Below are positions 11,448 to 19,398 of a DNA stretch of 20,000 nucleotides, piece after piece. The notes beneath the pieces were generated by a model. It did not search any database, was not told the DNA's origin, and saw nothing but the letters and a program-made list of their open reading frames with translations. Every line of letters starts with the position of its first letter. The stretch's first letter is position 1. Source of the DNA: Eimeria necatrix (Eukaryota > Apicomplexa > Conoidasida > Eucoccidiorida > Eimeriidae); NCBI RefSeq assembly GCF_000499385.1, contig NW_013651670.1, positions 1,737 to 21,736 of the forward strand. The letters are read 5' to 3'. Position numbers and translations under genes: made by a program.

Positions 11448-12068
11448 AGCTGTATACGAGCCGCTGGTGCAGTCGATAATAAATTGTCACTTTCACATTT
11501 TTAGAGATAAACCAAAACCGGCGAAAATTGGAGACCGAATTATAAGGGCTAAGAGGATTTGCCCGCCTTCTCTTTGGGTATTTTTCGCTAATTTTCGCCT
11601 TTTTTGTCTCTTTTTTCCCCTTTTTTGTCTCTTTTTTTCTCCTTTTTTGTCTCCTTTGAACCCTTTTTCTTTGCTGCTTTCTTTTTGCTTTTTTTTTCCT
11701 TTTTTCGGCTTTTTTGCGGCGCTTGGGGATCCTTTTGGGGCCTTTTTTGCCTCTTTTCGCTCCTTTGCCTCTTTTTTGTCTTTTTTTCTCCTTTTTTCCC
11801 TTTTTTGTCCTCTTTTTTGTCCCTTTTTTGTCTCTTTTTTGTCCCTCTCTTTGTCTCCTTTTCGCTTTTCATTTTCTGTCTTTATTTGGTTTTTTTTATT
11901 TCTTTTGGTCTTTTTTTTGTCTTTTTTTTGTCATTTTTTGGCTTTTTTTGCCTTTTTTGCACCTTTTTCTGTCTTTTTGTGTCTCTTGTTTTGTCTCTTT
12001 ATTTTTCATTTTCTGTTTTTTACTTTTCTTCTTTTTTTCTCCTTTCGGGGCCATTTAACTTATTGCAT

Positions 12069-12129
<61 letters not shown>

Positions 12130-12244
12130 AGGTAAAGCGGGAGCTGGATTCGCTGATGCGGGAGATGAGCAGCAAAAGAAGACAAGAGAGCAGCAGCTGT
12201 GTCTCTTCTGCTGCTGAAGAAGCAAGTTACTGGAGGGGACTTAG

Positions 12245-12279
<35 letters not shown>

Positions 12280-12748
12280 TGCAGATGCTGCTGCTGCTGC
12301 TGGTGCCAGCAGAGCAGCAGGCCTTGAACGATCAGCACCAGCAGCAGCAGCAACAGCAGCAGCAGCAAGAAGAGCATAGGCTGTGGCAGCCCGACGCCTT
12401 TCTTCAGCAGCAACAGCAGCTGCAGCAGCAGCAACAACTTCACCAGCAGCATCAGCAACTCCAGCAGCAGCAGCAGCTCCAGCAACAGCACCAACTGCAG
12501 CAGCAGCAGCAACTGCAGCAGCAGCAGCAACTGCAGCAGCAGCAGCAACTGCAGCAGCAGCAGCAACTGCAGCAGCAGCAACACATGTTTCCCCATTTGC
12601 AGCAACAGTACAGGAGCTCGGGATGTACCTACACTGATGTGCCTGCACTGCCAGGAACTGCAGCAGCAGCAGCAACAAGAACAGCAGCAGCAGCAGCAGC
12701 AGCAGAAGCGGCAGCAGCAAAAGGACAACCAGCGCCAGCAGCAGCAGA

Positions 12749-12811
<63 letters not shown>

Positions 12812-13073
12812 CACTAACGGCCTCGCCTATGACAAGGCCCCACAATATGTGGCAGGCCCTCATCAAGAGCCCTTCAGCTGCGCACCCACAGCAGCAACAG
12901 CAGCAACAGCAGCAACAGCAGCAGCAGCAGCAGCAGCAGCAACAGCAGAAGCAGCAACGACAGAAGCAGCAGCAGCTGCTGCGGCAGCAAAAGCAGCAAG
13001 GACAGTAGCAGATGAAGGCTTTCGCGAGCAGCGGCTGCTGCTCCCAGGCGTCTCGTCAGTACTGCACCCCCTG

Positions 13074-13136
<63 letters not shown>

Positions 13137-13225
13137 GACAGTGCCGAGACTGGCCGCAGCGTCGACAGCAGCAACATGGAGTCCCTAGTGCAGCGGCTCT
13201 TAGACTGCACTCAAGAACCGCAACA

Positions 13226-13275
<50 letters not shown>

Positions 13276-13381
13276 CAAGCGCTGCAGAAGATATAGCAGC
13301 AGCAGCAGCTGCAGCTGCAGCAGTCACTCCAGGTGCAGCCGCACCGTATCAAGCTTCGAGGCATTCCCCAGTGTCTCAGCA

Positions 13382-13436
<55 letters not shown>

Positions 13437-13901
13437 GAGAAGACGGCAAATCTGCTGCTGCAGTTGTGGGAGCAGATGCAGCCAAAGGAGGTTTTGCCCA
13501 CAGCTGCAGAGACGCAGGAGCTGCTGCTTCACCTGAAGCAGCTGTTTGTTGACTTCAGCAGCAAACGGCAGCAGCAGCAGCAGCAGCAGCAACTGCAGCA
13601 GCAGCAACAGCAACTGCAGCAGCAGCATCAGCAGCAGCAACAGCAGCAGCAGCAGCTGCAGCAGCAACAGCAGCAGGAACTGCAGCAACAGCAACAGCAG
13701 CAGCAATTGCAGCAGCAGCAGCTGCTGCAGCACCAACAGCAGCAGCGACTGAAGCAGCACCAGCAGCAGCCACACGAGCAGCTCCATCAATTACACCAGC
13801 AGCCGCTGCAGCAGCAGCAGCAGCAGCAGCAGCACCAGGAGCGGCTGCAGCAGCAAAGTTTATCATATCCATCCGGAGCCTGCCACTTGGGCAACGCCGC
13901 C

Positions 13902-13936
<35 letters not shown>

Positions 13937-14138
13937 CGAAAGCCAGCTGCAGCGGGAGCTGCAGCAAGCGCCCTCTAGAAGTGTAAGTTTCATTTTGCAG
14001 CAGCAACAGCAGCAGCAAAAACGAGAGCAGCAGCAGCTGCTGCAGCAGAGCCAGCATGCCTCTCATGCGCAGCGAGCGCAGCAAGCTGAACAGCAGCAGC
14101 AGCTTCAGCAGCAGGAGCTGCAGCTCCTGCAGCAGCAG

Positions 14139-14180
<42 letters not shown>

Positions 14181-14656
14181 TATTCCCCGCAGGCATTACA
14201 GCGGGAGGCCCTCACCCATTCTGCTGCTGCTGCACCCAAAGAGCAGCAGCAGCTGTGCAAGCAGGCTGAGCAGCACCAGCACCTGCTGCTGCAGCAGCAG
14301 CAGCAGCAGCACCAACAGCTGCAGCAGCAGCTACTGCAGCAGCAGCAGCAAGCATCTGCAGGCACTTGGAGCAGCAGCCAGCAGCAGCAACAGCAACAGC
14401 ACTACTGGGGTGCTGCAGCGCTGCAGCTGCCTGCTGCTGGGGCCCCGCTGCCGCAACCCTGCAGCAGCAGCAGCAGCAGCTGCAGCAGTTACGGCAGCAG
14501 CTGCAGCAGCAGTTACAGGTGCAGCGCAAGCAGCAGCAGCAGTTACAGCAGCAGCAGTAGTTACAGCAGCAGCGCCTGCCCAACCAGCAGCTGCAGCAGC
14601 AGCAGCAGCTGCAGCAGCTACAGCAGCAGTAGCTGCCCAAGCACCATCTGCAGCAG

Positions 14657-14702
<46 letters not shown>

Positions 14703-15017
14703 TGGCCGTTCCCGGCCCCACCTCCGTACCCATTTGCTGCAGCAGCACTCAAAAGCCGCACAGGGGGGGCCCCGGGGGGCCCCCTGAGGGGCCCCCTGAG
14801 GGGCCCCCCTAGAGATAGCCTTGGGGGCCCCCCTAGGGGGCCCCCTGGGGCCCTTCTTGGGGGCCCCCTGGGGGGCCCCCTCGGGGGCCCCCCAGTAGCC
14901 CCTGCTGGGGGGCCCCCCTTGGGGGCCCCCGGGGGCCTCATTCGCGAGGGTTTAGGGTTTAGTGGTTTTGCTAGTTTGCCAGGAGAGCAAACGGGAGGGT
15001 TTGTGGGCCCTGTCTAG
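4183..15017 (+). CDS. Large seven-exon Myb/SANT-like protein, GON4-like candidate
   Basis: Inferred exons are 4183-6564, 6945-7213, 7571-7702, 8263-8434, 8945-11029, 11473-11577 and 12132-15017 (8031 bases, 2676 codons plus stop). Every intron is GT-AG and every junction keeps the frame, including two split codons (GA+A and GA+G, both Glu). Exon 4 (residues about 929-985) holds a Myb/SANT-like repeat beginning FTAAEDRLLGFGLLAVG; exon 5 (about 1055-1118) holds a second beginning RPFTAAEDALLLQH. Most of the rest is Gln, Ser and Ala tracts. A helical segment at about 705-732 (FTQQQLQRLKVQLDAHLLLL), a short exon 3 motif (LFEFLRLQQPFADPALI) and then SANT-like repeats recall the order in GON4-like chromatin proteins, from memory only. 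The function would be nuclear and regulatory by inference. Without the splices the region would be called several unrelated genes. The exon 6 boundaries and the start codon are the least certain points. Confidence 0.55.
6565..6944 (+). other. Inferred intron 1, CTG-rich
   Basis: It begins GTGGGA and consists mostly of CTG units, with two copies of a CTCCTCATTCCGCCACTCC spacer (about 6841 and 6901), each next to CTG tracts. It ends in a CTG tract plus CAG. The duplicated spacer indicates local tandem duplication. Long Leu/Cys/Ala frames cross it in all three phases, but none has non-repetitive protein-like content. Confidence 0.5.
6945..7213 (+). CDS. Large gene, exon 2
   Basis: Starting right after CTG-tract-CAG, the frame reads INALRQQEGLPPLELQEPLP, then a Ser run, a Cys/Ala-rich stretch (GLVPFAACCFRSAAVAAG) and a helical end (LDLPLLRKLKHFLLLM). 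The donor is GA/GTCAGA at 7214, leaving two bases of a Glu codon that exon 3 completes. Immediately beyond it lies a TTTA microsatellite that cannot be protein. Confidence 0.55.
7214..7570 (+). other. Inferred intron 2, TTTA microsatellite
   Basis: It begins GTCAGA and is made of two long TTTA tracts (about 7223-7350 and 7500-7567) around a T-rich stretch and a TTAA run (about 7450-7510). It ends TTTATTTGCAG, a good pyrimidine/T-rich acceptor. Translation through it gives only F/I/Y/L repeats. Confidence 0.6.
7571..7702 (+). CDS. Large gene, exon 3
   Basis: It completes the Glu codon left by exon 2 and reads EEDNSYPHPLFEFLRLQQPF, A-D-P-A-L-I-I-R-E-E and an Ala run. An in-frame TAG stands at 7704-7706, so taken alone this would be a terminal exon. 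However, GTAGGC at 7703 is a usable donor (the same hexamer serves gyrB at 18486), and its split codon GA is completed by G at 8263 in the SANT-like exon. I prefer splicing because the next exon continues in phase; termination at 7706 is the alternative. Confidence 0.5.
7703..8262 (+). other. Inferred intron 3 with a telomere-like array and AT-rich DNA
   Basis: It begins GTAGGC, carries an AAACCCT array at about 7772-7809, then AAAT/TTAA-rich DNA (about 7905-8150), and ends in a long CTG tract plus CAG (about 8196-8262). A minus-strand poly-Ala ORF over 8144-8338 is antisense to the tract and exon 4 and is not supported. Confidence 0.5.
8263..8434 (+). CDS. Large gene, exon 4: first Myb/SANT-like repeat
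   Basis: The frame reads RQRGV, FTAAEDRLLGFGLLAVG, RFHFNFISNLLLPGKQQQQ, LLKRFRALQRRWQAAK. The pattern (hydrophobic-T-x-x-E-D-x-L-L, a Gly after helix 1, I-x-x-x-L-L-P-G-K, then an R-F-R-x-L helix) fits a Myb/SANT-like fold; the LLPGK turn resembles the variants in GON4-like proteins rather than classical R2R3 Myb. No tryptophan occupies the first core position (Phe instead). The exon lies between CTG-tract-CAG and a GTCAGT donor at 8435. This is the best evidence for the product type. Confidence 0.6.
8435..8944 (+). other. Inferred intron 4 filled by a GCTA array
   Basis: The donor GTCAGT is followed at once by GGCTAGCTAGCTAGC and about 490 bases of GCTA units with variants (GACTAGC, GGCTAGC, ACCTAGC), interrupted by a unique stretch at about 8777-8835. 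The acceptor is ATAG at 8941-8944, weak in pyrimidines but in the right phase. Confidence 0.55.
8945..11029 (+). CDS. Large gene, exon 5: second Myb/SANT-like repeat and G/P-rich tail
   Basis: After a Ser/Asn run come KRRRFAAACPQDLRNPLAQW and RPFTAAEDALLLQH. A Ser insertion follows, then LLFALQQGLQRDVTSLQKRL and KRLRKEQ: a Myb/SANT-like repeat whose middle seems expanded by CAG repeats. Further Gln/Ala/Ser tracts follow, then about 140 codons of G-P-L-G-A-P-L-G type from GGGGCCCC units (about 10480-10920). The exon ends VCVPFYADVTLIGECLDE, IPFDFIEGKINSHLTAAM, ordinary globular-looking sequence that supports coding. The donor ATG/GTGAGT at 11030 is strong. A weaker alternative, GTTGGC at 11034, would join more of the next region in phase. 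Confidence 0.55.
11030..11472 (+). other. Inferred intron 5: GCTA array then CTG tract
   Basis: GTGAGTTG is followed directly by GCTAGCTAGC units up to about 11298, with a short unique break near 11137-11170. A C/T-rich stretch and a CTG tract (about 11380-11446) follow, then the acceptor GGTGCAG ending at 11472. An earlier AG inside GTATACGAG (ending 11460) would add four residues to exon 6. Confidence 0.5.
11473..11577 (+). CDS. Large gene, exon 6
   Basis: The frame reads SIINCHFHIFRDKPKPAKIG, D-R-I-I-R-A-K-R-I-C-P-P-S-L-W, basic non-repetitive sequence of no recognised family. The open frame also extends upstream as V-Y-E-P-L-V-Q, so the true acceptor may lie earlier if the GTTGGC donor of exon 5 is used. 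The donor is TGG/GTATTT at 11578, beyond which the sequence turns into T-rich repeats. Confidence 0.45.
11578..12131 (+). other. Inferred intron 6: pyrimidine-rich degenerate repeat
   Basis: It begins GTATTT and is dominated by TTTTTTGTCTC-like units on the plus strand (about 11600-12050). It ends in a CTG tract plus CAG at 12131. Plus-strand frames give only F/L/S/C and the minus-strand frame (11588-11872) only K/E/R, so both are judged non-coding. Confidence 0.55.
12132..15017 (+). CDS. Large gene, exon 7 (C-terminal, Gln-rich)
   Basis: It starts VKRELDSLMREMSSKRRQES in phase with exon 6. Gln runs dominate; the informative segments are MESLVQRLLDCTQEP (about 13180), LLLQLWEQMQPKEVLPTAAE and T-Q-E-L-L-L-H-L-K-Q-L-F-V-D-F (about 13450-13560), which look helical and genuine. 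After a Ser run the end is G/P-rich from GGGGCCCC units (about 14765-14940), then GFASLPGEQTGGFVGPV. The TAG stop overlaps the first unit of a TTTAGGG array (CTAGGG). A further small exon after TTTTATTTGATTCAG at 15049-15084 is a possible alternative end. Confidence 0.5.
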
Positions 15018-15862
15018 GGTTTAGGGTTTAGGGTTTTATTTGATTCAGAGGCGAGAGGACTGTGCCGTGTTTCCTAAACCCTAAACCCTAGGGCATATGT
15101 TTTTCGTGTTTTTGTCCACTTTTGTTGGCTGCCGACGGCCTCACGCAGCCATTAGGGTTTAGGGTTTAGGGTTTAGGGTTTGGTGGTGCCCGCTCAGCCC
15201 CGAAGGGGCGCGGCTGCTTTGCGAAGCTGGCCGCAGCTAAACTCGAACAGAATTAATTTAAAAGTTTATTTGCTTTTAATTAATTTAATTTATTTCCAAA
15301 ATAACATTTAATTCATGCAGCAGCAGCAGCAGCCTAAGAGCTGCACTTATAGTTAATATATTAATTTTTGTTTTTCAAAGTTTAATTTCGCTGCAGCAAA
15401 TAAGAAAGACATCATCTGCTGCAGCTTCTGCAGCAGCAGCTGCAGCATCTGTTGCTGCTGCTGCTGCATGCAGCAGCAGCAGCAGCAGCAGCGCAGCAGC
15501 ACCGCCGCCGCAGCAGCAGCAGCAGCTTTCCACTTTTAATTTCCACCAAAGCAGCACTAATACTCTTGTTATATAACCTCTCTGGCAGCCCGTTTCAAAG
15601 GGTGTAAACCCTAAACCCTAAACCCTAAACCCCAATTCAAAACCGTAAACCCTAAACCATTCGCGCACGTACAGTGCGCCACGCACTCCCCTGAGGGTTT
15701 AGGGTTTAGGGTTTAGGACTAGGAAGTAGTGAGTTCACCCGCGCTTTCCATGAAGGGCTCGTACTTGGGGGTTTAGGGTTTAGGGTTTAGGGTTTAGGGT
15801 TTAGGGTTTGGAGCCGCAGCGCCTGAGCTGCCTGTCCACTTTCTTTCTCCCTTCTTTGTCAC
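15013..15862. repeat. Intergenic region with telomere-like arrays
   Basis: Arrays lie at about 15013-15035, 15072-15090, 15152-15181, 15604-15656, 15694-15716 and 15770-15810, in mixed orientations. Islands between them include 15185-15256 (plus-strand frame GARSAPKGRGCFAKLAAAKL, then EQN and stop) and a CAG-rich island at 15405-15540 with short frames on both strands. The minus-strand frame 15375-15557 is mostly Leu/Ala/Cys repeat. I assign no gene with confidence. Confidence 0.8.
15049..15084 (+). CDS. Possible small terminal exon
   Basis: TTTTATTTGATTCAG, a good T-rich acceptor ending at 15048, is followed by the frame RREDCAVFPKP and TAA, the last three codons and the stop lying in an AAACCCTAA array. 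It could be an alternative last exon of the large gene, whose exon 7 ends only 32 bases upstream. No matching donor is clear. Confidence 0.25.
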   Translation, partial: RREDCAVFPKP

Positions 15863-15896
15863 ATGCATTGTCTCTCCGTTGCTACGGGGAATGTTC

Positions 15897-15957
<61 letters not shown>

Positions 15958-16096
15958 GCGAAAGGACAGTTTCCCGTGTCTGCTGTCCCACCACCTGCGG
16001 GAGGAGTCTCTTGGCGGGCCAGTAGCAGCAGCAGCAGCAGCAGCAGGGGACAGCAGCAGCAGCAGCAGAAGCAGCAGCGTTTGCAGCAGCGCTCCC

Positions 16097-16148
<52 letters not shown>

Positions 16149-16488
16149 TCTTGCGTCCCAAGAGACACTTATCTGTGTCTTCTTCGCCCCACAGGGGCCC
16201 CAGGGCCCGCCTGAACCCTCCCCACAGTACCCTAAGGCTGGGGGGCCCCCCGAGGGGCCCCCTGGGGCCCCTGGGGGGCCCCCCGAGGGGCCCCCTGGGG
16301 CCCCTGGGGGGCCCCCCGAGGGGCCCCCTGGGGGCCCTGGGGGGCCCCCCGGGGCCGGGGGGCCCCTTTGGGGCCCACCCCTGTTCCTGGGGGGCCCCCC
16401 TGGAGGGTTCAGTTGAGTACCCTCCCTACACAGCATGGGAGGGGGCCCCTGCTGCTGCTGAAGCGGCCCCCCTGCTGCTGCAGCAGCT

Positions 16489-16525
<37 letters not shown>

Positions 16526-16762
16526 ACAGAAAGCAGTGCGTTCGGCTGCGCTGCGACGCCACCGCAGCAGCAGCAGCAGCAGCAGCAGCAGCGCAGTGAG
16601 GGGCCCGCCGCGCGGCCGCAGCAGCAGACCCTAACACCGCAGCAGCAGCAGCAGAAGCAGCAGCTGCAGCAGCTGCTGCAGCAGCAAATGGCTCTTTACA
16701 AACGCCAAGTCTCTTCCTGCAAAGGCTGCAGAACAAACCCCTGCGACCAGGAGACCCTCTAG
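15863..16762 (+). CDS. Hypothetical protein, Ser/Gln/G-P-rich
   Basis: A 299-codon frame starts ATG at 15863 (MHCLSVATGNVP), runs through a Ser tract, SKRKDSFPCLLSHHLREESL, Ala runs, LRPKRHLSVSSSPHR and a repeated G-G-P-P-R-G-P-L-G-P-L unit from GGGGCCCC DNA (about 16190-16410). It continues through VEYPPYTAWEGAP and Gln runs, ending QMALYKRQVSSCKGCRTNPC, D-Q-E-T-L, stop. CAG (not CTG) lies on the plus strand, which in the neighbouring genes marks the sense strand. Introns may be hidden (for example before CCCCACAG at about 16194). No family is recognised. Overlapping plus- and minus-strand frames of similar length weaken the case. Confidence 0.35.
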
Positions 16763-16764
16763 CT

Positions 16765-17080
16765 TACCTTGGGGGCCCCCGGGGGGCCCCCGGGGGGCCC
16801 CCAGGGGGCCCCTAGGGGCCCCTGGGGGCCCCCAGGGGGGCCCCTGGGGGCCCCCAGGGGGGCCCCTGGGGGCCCCTAGGGGCCCCCGAGGGGCCCCCAA
16901 GGGGGCACTTGGGTTGTAGGGGGCCCCCTTGAAGGGTCCCAAGAAGGGTTAGGGGTTTTGGTTTGCTGGGGGCCCCTAAAGTAGTCAAAGAAAAGGGTTT
17001 TAGGGGGGCCCCCAGGGGGGCCCCCTTGGGGGCCCCCAGGGGGGCCCCCTGGGGCCCCCGGGGGGGCCCCTGTGCCTGTT
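16765..17080. repeat. GGGGCCCC-rich tract
   Basis: Runs of GGGGGCCCC with CTA, CAG or AAG spacers fill about 16765-16935 and 17005-17075. Minus-strand G/P/A frames cross them (16631-16942 and 16876-17133), but apart from repeats they show little protein-like content. The unit is self-complementary and G-rich, so hairpins or G-quadruplexes are possible. Similar tracts at 10480-10920 and 14765-14940 lie in inferred coding sequence. Confidence 0.85.
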
Positions 17081-17139
17081 TTAGGGTTTATAAATGTCGT
17101 TTGAGGAATTAAGTGGACAGTGAGGCAGTCCAAGGGCCA

Positions 17140-17145
17140 TCATTT

Positions 17146-17186
<41 letters not shown>

Positions 17187-17235
17187 CAGCAGCAGCAGCG
17201 CAGCAGCAGCAGCGCAGCAGCAGCAGCGTTTCTTT
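17140..17235 (+). repeat. CAG tracts in an unassigned region
   Basis: A CAG tract (about 17150-17183) is followed by repeated GCAGCAGCAGCAGC blocks to about 17228. Two overlapping plus-strand frames (about 70 codons each) cross it and end N-P-K-P or L-P-K-P in the AAACCCT array at 17315. They might be the end of a small gene, but nothing beyond repeats supports either frame. Confidence 0.6.
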
Positions 17236-17314
17236 CCATTTCGCGGGTTCACATATTTGTGGTTTTGTTTTATCATTTTTGTCTTTTATCAAAAGTGCAA
17301 CAAAAGCAAACTTC

Positions 17315-17462
17315 CCAAACCCTAAACCCTAAACCCTAAACCCTCCACAGGTCCGGAAGAATATCAAGAGTGCCTGAGAGGTGAAACTAGGGTTTAGGGT
17401 TTAGGGTTTAGGGTTTGGTTTTGTGCTTTGAAGGGCTCCCCAGTTTCCCAGAATGCAACAAA
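17315..17462. repeat. Two telomere-like arrays flanking a 45-base island
   Basis: An AAACCCT array (about 17315-17344) and a TTTAGGG array (about 17389-17417) face each other. The island between them reads CTCCACAG, then an open P-E-E-Y-Q-E-C-L-R, then GAG/GTGAAA on the plus strand: a possible 30-base micro-exon (17351-17380). Open frames also exist on the minus strand, so this is unproven. Confidence 0.6.
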
Positions 17463-17631
17463 TTGAGCATGTATTGTTTGCTGCTGCAGCAGCAGCAGCA
17501 GCAGCAGCTTTGCAGCAGCTTTGCTGCTGCTGCTGCTGCTGCTGAACGCCCCTGTTTATTTCCAAGCTAATTTACTCATTTTATTTTTTATGCTGTCTTG
17601 CTGCTTCATTTATTTATTTGCTTCTCAACAC

Positions 17632-17682
17632 TGCAGCAGCAGCAGCAGCAGCAGCAGCTGCTGCTGCTGCTGCTGCTGCTGC
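17632..17682. repeat. Perfect CAG/CTG inverted repeat
   Basis: TG plus CAG units run directly into CTG units plus CA with no spacer, giving an uninterrupted palindrome with arms of about 25 bases. It could extrude a cruciform or form a hairpin in RNA. A looser CAG-then-CTG arrangement lies at about 17481-17543. Confidence 0.85.
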
Positions 17683-17724
17683 ATAGTTGCTTGTCTCTTA
17701 CGCAGCAAAAGCAAGTAGTAGGAG

Positions 17725-17935
17725 TCGAATTAGGGTTTAGGGTTTAGGGTTTAGGGTTTAGGGTTTAGCGACAGCACCAGTCTTCTCCTTTCGAAAGGCT
17801 CGTCTCCCATCAAAGAGGTCACGGCGGCTTCGGCCTGAAGCAAAAAAAAGGGTTTAGGGTTTAGGGTTTAGGGTTTAGGGTTTGAAGTTTAGGGTTTAGG
17901 GTTTAGGGTTTGAAGTTCAGGGTTTAGGGTTTAGA
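17725..17935. repeat. Telomere-like arrays bracketing the last gyrB exon
   Basis: TTTAGGG arrays on the plus strand lie at about 17730-17768 and 17849-17935. The second is interrupted by two TTTGAAGTT variants. On the minus (gyrB) strand they read AAACCCT: the first supplies the final codons and stop of gyrB, the second lies in the preceding intron just upstream of its acceptor. Confidence 0.9.
17751..17834 (-). CDS. gyrB: gyrB last exon, stop inside a telomere-like repeat
   Basis: After TTTTTTTTGCTTCAG the exon reads AEAAVTSLMGDEPFERRR, then L-V-L-S-L-N-P-K-P and TAA. The LMGDE..ERRR motif is the conserved C-terminal GyrB signature and joins VTVNDLQR of the previous exon without a gap against bacterial GyrB. 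The final L-N-P-K-P codons and the stop (17753-17751) come from CTAAACCCTAAACCCTAA. The tail length past the Arg triplet is close to that of E. coli GyrB. Confidence 0.85.
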   Translation of the reverse strand, partial: AEAAVTSLMGDEPFERRRLVLSLNPKP

Positions 17936-18669
17936 TGGTTAGCGGCAAGCGCAAGTAAAAGATAAAGCAGGCAAAATAAATAAATAAATAAATAAATAAA
18001 ATAAATCAAATTAAATAAATCAAATTAAATAAATAAAAAATAAATAAAATAAATAAAACAAATAAAAGCATAAATAAATAAATGGACTCAGCGCTAGCTA
18101 GCTGCTGGCTAGCTGGGCACATTTGTACTGAAGATAACAAACGGCTAGCTAGCTAGCTAACTAGCTAACTAGCTAGCTAGCTAACTAGCTAACTAGCTAG
18201 CTAGCTAGCTAGCTAGCTAGTTAGCTAGTTATTTAGCTAGCTAGCTAGCAAGCTAGCAAAATAGCTGGAGAGGAATGTATCCAGGTAGCTGGCTAGCTAG
18301 CTCCCTAGCCAGCTAGCTAGCCAGCCAGCTAGCCAGCCAGCTAGCTAGCCACCTAGCTAGCTACTAGCCAGCTAGCTAGCTAGCCACCCAGCTACCTAGC
18401 AACTGCCCAGCTAGCTAGCTAGCCAGCCAGCTACCTAGCAACTACCCAGCTACCTAGCAACTACCCAGCTAGCTAGCTGAGCCTACCCGTTGGAGGTCGT
18501 TGACAGTGACTTGTTTGACTTTTCTTGTTTTTGGATTCATGGCTGTTTCCCAAAGTTGCTGCGGCTGCATTTCCCCGAGGCCTTTGAAGCGCTGCAGCAG
18601 CAGCAGCCCCCTGCTTGCTGCTGCTGCTGCTGCTGCTGCAGGCTCCCCCGCCGCCGCTGCCGCCAGCTC

Positions 18670-18709
<40 letters not shown>

Positions 18710-18795
18710 CCTTTCTTGCTGAGGTGCTGCTGCTGCACCAAAGCAGCAAGAGCCTGCGCCTCTGCATCGCTCCATATATACGTCTCTGTCACCAG

Positions 18796-18841
<46 letters not shown>

Positions 18842-18849
18842 CTTCGCGT

Positions 18850-18880
<31 letters not shown>

Positions 18881-19367
18881 AGCTGCTGCTGCAGCAGCAG
18901 CAGCGGCAGCGGGGGGTGGCGAGCCTTGTAAAGGGGAGGAAGTGCAACAAAAAGTTTTTTGGAATTAAAAATAAAAAAATAAAATCGAAAAAAAAACGAC
19001 AGCAGCAAACTGCGGATGTGGGCGCCGTCGACGTCTGCGTCGGTCAAGAGAATAATTCTTTTGTACCTGAAGTCATTTTAATTATTTATTAATTCAATTT
19101 AATTAATTTAATTTAATTAATTGATTTATTTAATTAATTTAATTCAATTAATTTAATTTAATCGGCTTGTTTTGCTTCTTTTGTGTGTTTTGTTTGCTTC
19201 GTTGAAGTCCTGCGGCTTGCTTCGTTCGAAGCGACGCCAGACTGTCCGCTCAAAACCCTAAATTAGGGTTTAGGGTTTAGGGTTTAGGGTTTACCTGAGG
19301 CCTGCAGGGTTGTGGGGCTCCTTGCGGCCTTCTTGTGGAGGAACTCCCAGTGCCGATACCAAAGACT

Positions 19368-19398
<31 letters not shown>

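Noticed and set aside
11588..11872. Minus-strand Lys/Glu/Arg-rich ORF
   Set aside because: It is the complement of the T-rich intron 6 repeat, with no non-repetitive content.
13983..14000. GTAAGT followed by TTTTGCAG, looking like a tiny intron
   Set aside because: The interval would be about 20 bases, too short for spliceosomal removal, and the frame is open through it.
16631..17133. Minus-strand G/P/A-rich ORFs
   Set aside because: Almost entirely GGGGCCCC translation; one short segment (LVAGVCSAAFAGRDLAFV) looks protein-like but lies antisense to the end of the plus-strand candidate, and no splice or family evidence supports it.
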